Shown: one piece after another, positions 13,152-15,772 of the stretch
Position numbering within the stretch: the first letter of the stretch is position 1
How the letters are laid out: each line of letters opens with the position of its first letter
Source: an uncultured Prevotella sp.
Lineage (GTDB): Bacteria > Bacteroidota > Bacteroidia > Bacteroidales > Bacteroidaceae
Direction of reading: 5' to 3'
Assembly: GCA_900550035.1 (NCBI GenBank)
Contig: URQS01000070.1
Location: forward strand, 1-15,772
DNA length: 15,772 nt
Program-made: the position numbers and the translations under genes
Notes under the pieces: model-generated
What the model was told of the DNA's origin: nothing
The model's database searches: none
What the model saw: only the letters and a program-made list of their open reading frames with translations

Positions 13152-15772
13152 TTACTTATTGTTCTCAATCCACTTGCGTGCATTGACGAATGCCTCAATC
13201 CAAGGTGTAACGTCGTCCTGACGACGCTCGGCAGGATACCAAGCGTTCTGCCATGGGAAGATGGCGCGCTCCAAGTGTGGCATCATAGCCAAGTGGCGGC
13301 CGTCGGCAGAGCATATACCAGCTACGTTATAGTCTGATCCGTTGGGGTTGCCCGGATACTCTGCGTAGTTGTAACGAGCCACAACGTTGTACTTGTCTTC
13401 AGACTCTGGCAATGAGAACTTGCCCTCGCCGTGAGCCACCCAGATGCCGAGCTTGTCGCCACTGAGTGAAGAGAACATCACGCTGTTGTTCTGCGGAATC
13501 TCCAAACCGAGGAATGTGCTCTCAAACTTGTGCGAGTTGTTGTGCAGCATGCGTGTGCGGTGCTCGTGCTCCGGATTGATAAGGTTGAGCTCAACCATAA
13601 GCTGGCAGCCGTTGCAGATACCCAATGACAGGGTGTCCTTGCGTGCGTAGAACTTGTCGAGAGCCTCCTTAGCCTTCGGATTGAAGAGGAATGCACCTGC
13701 CCAACCCTTAGCCGAACCAAGTACGTCGGAGTTAGAGAATCCACCACAGAATACAATCATGTTGACGTCTTCGAGTGTTTCGCGGCCGGTGATGAGGTCG
13801 GTCATCATAACGTCCTTAACGTCGAAGCCTGCAAGATAGAGCGAGTAAGCCATCTCACGCTCGCCGTTTGTACCCTTCTCACGGATGATGGCAGCCTTGA
13901 TGCCCGACGCTGTGCGACGGTCGGCAGATATTCCGTAGCTATCGAGTGTACCCTTGAACGAGTCGTGGAACTTCATCTCGACAGGCTGCTTCTTGTAGTT
14001 GTCGCGGCGCTTTGCAGCACAACCGTTGAAGCTCTGGTCACGGTCGAGCAGGTAAGAGGTCTTGAACCATGTGTCGCGCAGAGCGTCGATGTCGAAGGTA
14101 TGAGTGTATTCGTCCTTCTTGATGACGATGGTGCGCTCTGACGGAGTGGGGTAGCCAATCTTGGCGTAGCCGATACCGTTCTCGTCCATATAGTCCTTGA
14201 ACTCCTCCTTGTACTTGTCCGAAACCTGGATGACAACGCCCGGGTTCTCAGCAAGGAGCATCTTGATGATGTCGTTGCCAGCGAGGCTGTGCAGGTTGAT
14301 GTGCATACCGCCCTCAGTATTGGCGAAGCACATCTCGAGCAATGTTGTAATCAGACCGCCGGCAGAGATGTCGTGACCAGCCATAATCCAACCCTTCTCG
14401 ATCATTTCCTGAACTGCGTTGAAGCAGTCGGCGAAGTATTCGGGGTTCTTTACGGTAGGAACGTCGTCGCCAACGAATCCGAGACTCTGTGCAAAGGCGC
14501 TGCCGCCAAGACGCTGCTCGTCGAATGAGAAGTCGATATGATAGAGTGAAGAGTTCTTATCGTTTACCAATACGGGCGAAACAACCTTGCGGATGTCAGA
14601 AACCTCGCCACCGGCGCTCACGATAACGGTGCCCGGAGCGATAATCTTCTCGCCGTTGGGATACTGCTGTGTAAGCGACAGCGAGTCTTTACCGGTCGGA
14701 ACGTTAATCTTCAAGTCGATACAGAACTCGCTCAGAGCCTTAACGGCGCTGTAAAGACGAGCGTCCTCGCCCTTCTGCGAGCGGCAAGGCCACATCCAGT
14801 TGGCTGAAAGCGAAAGGCTGTTCATGCCGTCGGCAAGCGGAGCCCATACGATATTGGTGAGAGCCTCGGCTACAGAGAGAACCGAGCCAGCCTCAGGCGA
14901 AGCCAGACCAGCCTGCGGAGCATGTCCGAGAGCAGTAGCGATACCCTTCTTGCCACGGTAGTCGAGAGCCACAACGCCACAGTCTGACAGAGGCAGCTGA
15001 ATCTGACCCTGGCACTGCTGGCGTGCAATCTTGCCCGTTACCGAACGGTCTACCTTGTTGGTCAACCAGTCCTTACATGCCACTGCCTCAAGCTGCAGTA
15101 CGCGACTTACATATTTGTCAAGAACGTCGTCCTTACCGTTCTCTGATGTTTCTTCGTGAGTATACTCGGCATCCTTATAGTGACGCTCCACGGTCTCGTC
15201 GCGCATGATGGTCTTAGGTGAGTGACCGAACATCTGAGCAACGTCCAAGTCGAACGGCTTAACGCCGTCGCCCTGCTTGAATGAGAAGTGTGCGTCGCCC
15301 GTTGTTTCGCCTACTACGTACAGCGGAGCACGCTCGCGCTCTGCAATACGGCGTACGTGGTCGATGTGCTTCTCGTCGATGAGCAAGCCCATACGCTCCT
15401 GGCTCTCGTTGGCGATAATCTCCTTAGCCGAGAGAGTCTTGTCGCCGATAGGCAGTTTGGTCATGTCAATCTCGCCACCGCACTCCTCTACGAGCTCCGA
15501 GAGGCAGTTGAGGTGACCAGCCGAACCGTGGTCGTGGATAGAAACTACAGGGTTTACATCCTCCTCGCACAATGCGCGAACGAGGTTGTAGGCACGCTTC
15601 TGCATCTCAGGGTTGGCACGCTGAACGGCGTTCAGCTCGATACCGTTGCTGTAACGGCCAGTATCAACCGACGATACCGAACCGCCACCGAGACCGATGC
15701 GATAGTTGTCGCCACCAACAACGACAACCTTGTTGCCCTTCTGCGGCTCCTTCTTCAGGCAGTCGCGCTTTG
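13152..15772 (-). CDS. purL: Phosphoribosylformylglycinamidine synthase, large single-chain form (N-terminus outside window)
   Basis: Cytoplasmic enzyme of purine synthesis that turns FGAR, ATP and glutamine into FGAM. The reading frame is open to the right edge, beyond the internal Met at 15605, so the gene is cut by the window; 872 C-terminal residues are visible. The first visible segment holds GGDNYRIGLGGGSVSSVDTG and SNGIELNAVQRANPEMQKR, then DHGSAGHLN, ANESQERMGLLID and LSLSANWMWPC. The C-terminal glutaminase domain shows GICNGCQLM, with the nucleophile Cys codon at 13614-13616, and the later HGEGKF containing the likely catalytic His. This matches the large PurL of about 1,230-1,300 residues rather than the split PurS/PurQ/PurL complex. 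A palindromic element begins 10 bases after its stop. Confidence 0.97.
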   Translation of the reverse strand, partial: KRDCLKKEPQKGNKVVVVGGDNYRIGLGGGSVSSVDTGRYSNGIELNAVQRANPEMQKRAYNLVRALCEEDVNPVVSIHDHGSAGHLNCLSELVEECGGEIDMTKLPIGDKTLSAKEIIANESQERMGLLIDEKHIDHVRRIAERERAPLYVVGETTGDAHFSFKQGDGVKPFDLDVAQMFGHSPKTIMRDETVERHYKDAEYTHEETSENGKDDVLDKYVSRVLQLEAVACKDWLTNKVDRSVTGKIARQQCQGQIQLPLSDCGVVALDYRGKKGIATALGHAPQAGLASPEAGSVLSVAEALTNIVWAPLADGMNSLSLSANWMWPCRSQKGEDARLYSAVKALSEFCIDLKINVPTGKDSLSLTQQYPNGEKIIAPGTVIVSAGGEVSDIRKVVSPVLVNDKNSSLYHIDFSFDEQRLGGSAFAQSLGFVGDDVPTVKNPEYFADCFNAVQEMIEKGWIMAGHDISAGGLITTLLEMCFANTEGGMHINLHSLAGNDIIKMLLAENPGVVIQVSDKYKEEFKDYMDENGIGYAKIGYPTPSERTIVIKKDEYTHTFDIDALRDTWFKTSYLLDRDQSFNGCAAKRRDNYKKQPVEMKFHDSFKGTLDSYGISADRRTASGIKAAIIREKGTNGEREMAYSLYLAGFDVKDVMMTDLITGRETLEDVNMIVFCGGFSNSDVLGSAKGWAGAFLFNPKAKEALDKFYARKDTLSLGICNGCQLMVELNLINPEHEHRTRMLHNNSHKFESTFLGLEIPQNNSVMFSSLSGDKLGIWVAHGEGKFSLPESEDKYNVVARYNYAEYPGNPNGSDYNVAGICSADGRHLAMMPHLERAIFPWQNAWYPAERRQDDVTPWIEAFVNARKWIENNK

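Overview
The window looks like a piece of a Bacteroidales chromosome, most likely a Prevotella-like member of the Prevotellaceae. The reasons are promoters of the Bacteroides type (TTTG, a 19-20 base gap, TAnnTTTG), absence of clear Shine-Dalgarno sites, a short-form adenylate kinase next to hpt, a fused RibBA, an LptF/LptG permease with a long C-terminal extension, a long single-chain PurL, and an LRR (BspA-type) domain joined to a secreted hexosaminidase. Genus level is inference; no 16S or marker gene is present to fix it.

Left block (55-4976, all on the minus strand, transcribed right to left): a small START-like protein, an LptF/LptG permease, ribBA, hpt and adk. Promoter-like sequences lie before the START-like gene, the permease and hpt. 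ribBA follows the permease after 36 bases and adk follows hpt after 62, so the likely transcripts are START-like alone, permease-ribBA, and hpt-adk. The block covers outer-membrane biogenesis, riboflavin precursors, purine salvage and adenylate balance.

Middle (5000-5990): two independently transcribed tRNA genes on the plus strand, tRNA-Met(CAT) and tRNA-Leu(TAG), each with a promoter and an intrinsic terminator. A 427-base gene-free stretch follows. It holds a short direct repeat and a third, orphan terminator-like hairpin before the next gene.

Right-centre (5990-11606, plus strand): a membrane pyrophosphatase (hppA) with the residues of the K+-dependent class and possibly of the dual Na+/H+ pumping group. 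It is followed by a two-gene unit encoding a secreted LRR-GH20 beta-hexosaminidase and a secreted M28 metallopeptidase. The promoter of that unit sits inside a 42-base palindrome and is preceded by a near-perfect tandem repeat, which suggests regulation.

Right block (11785-15772, minus strand): purL (its N-terminal part lies beyond the right edge), a 225-base palindromic element, and a translationally coupled pair of half-size ChrA-type transporters. Between the ChrA pair and the convergent M28 gene lies a two-armed array of 7-base units, which starts and stops at the two flanking stop codons and can form a 39-bp hairpin. No CRISPR, transposase, phage gene or rRNA is visible. The least ordinary parts are the three non-coding structures (8202-8312, 11605-11786, 12917-13141) and the LRR-GH20 fusion.
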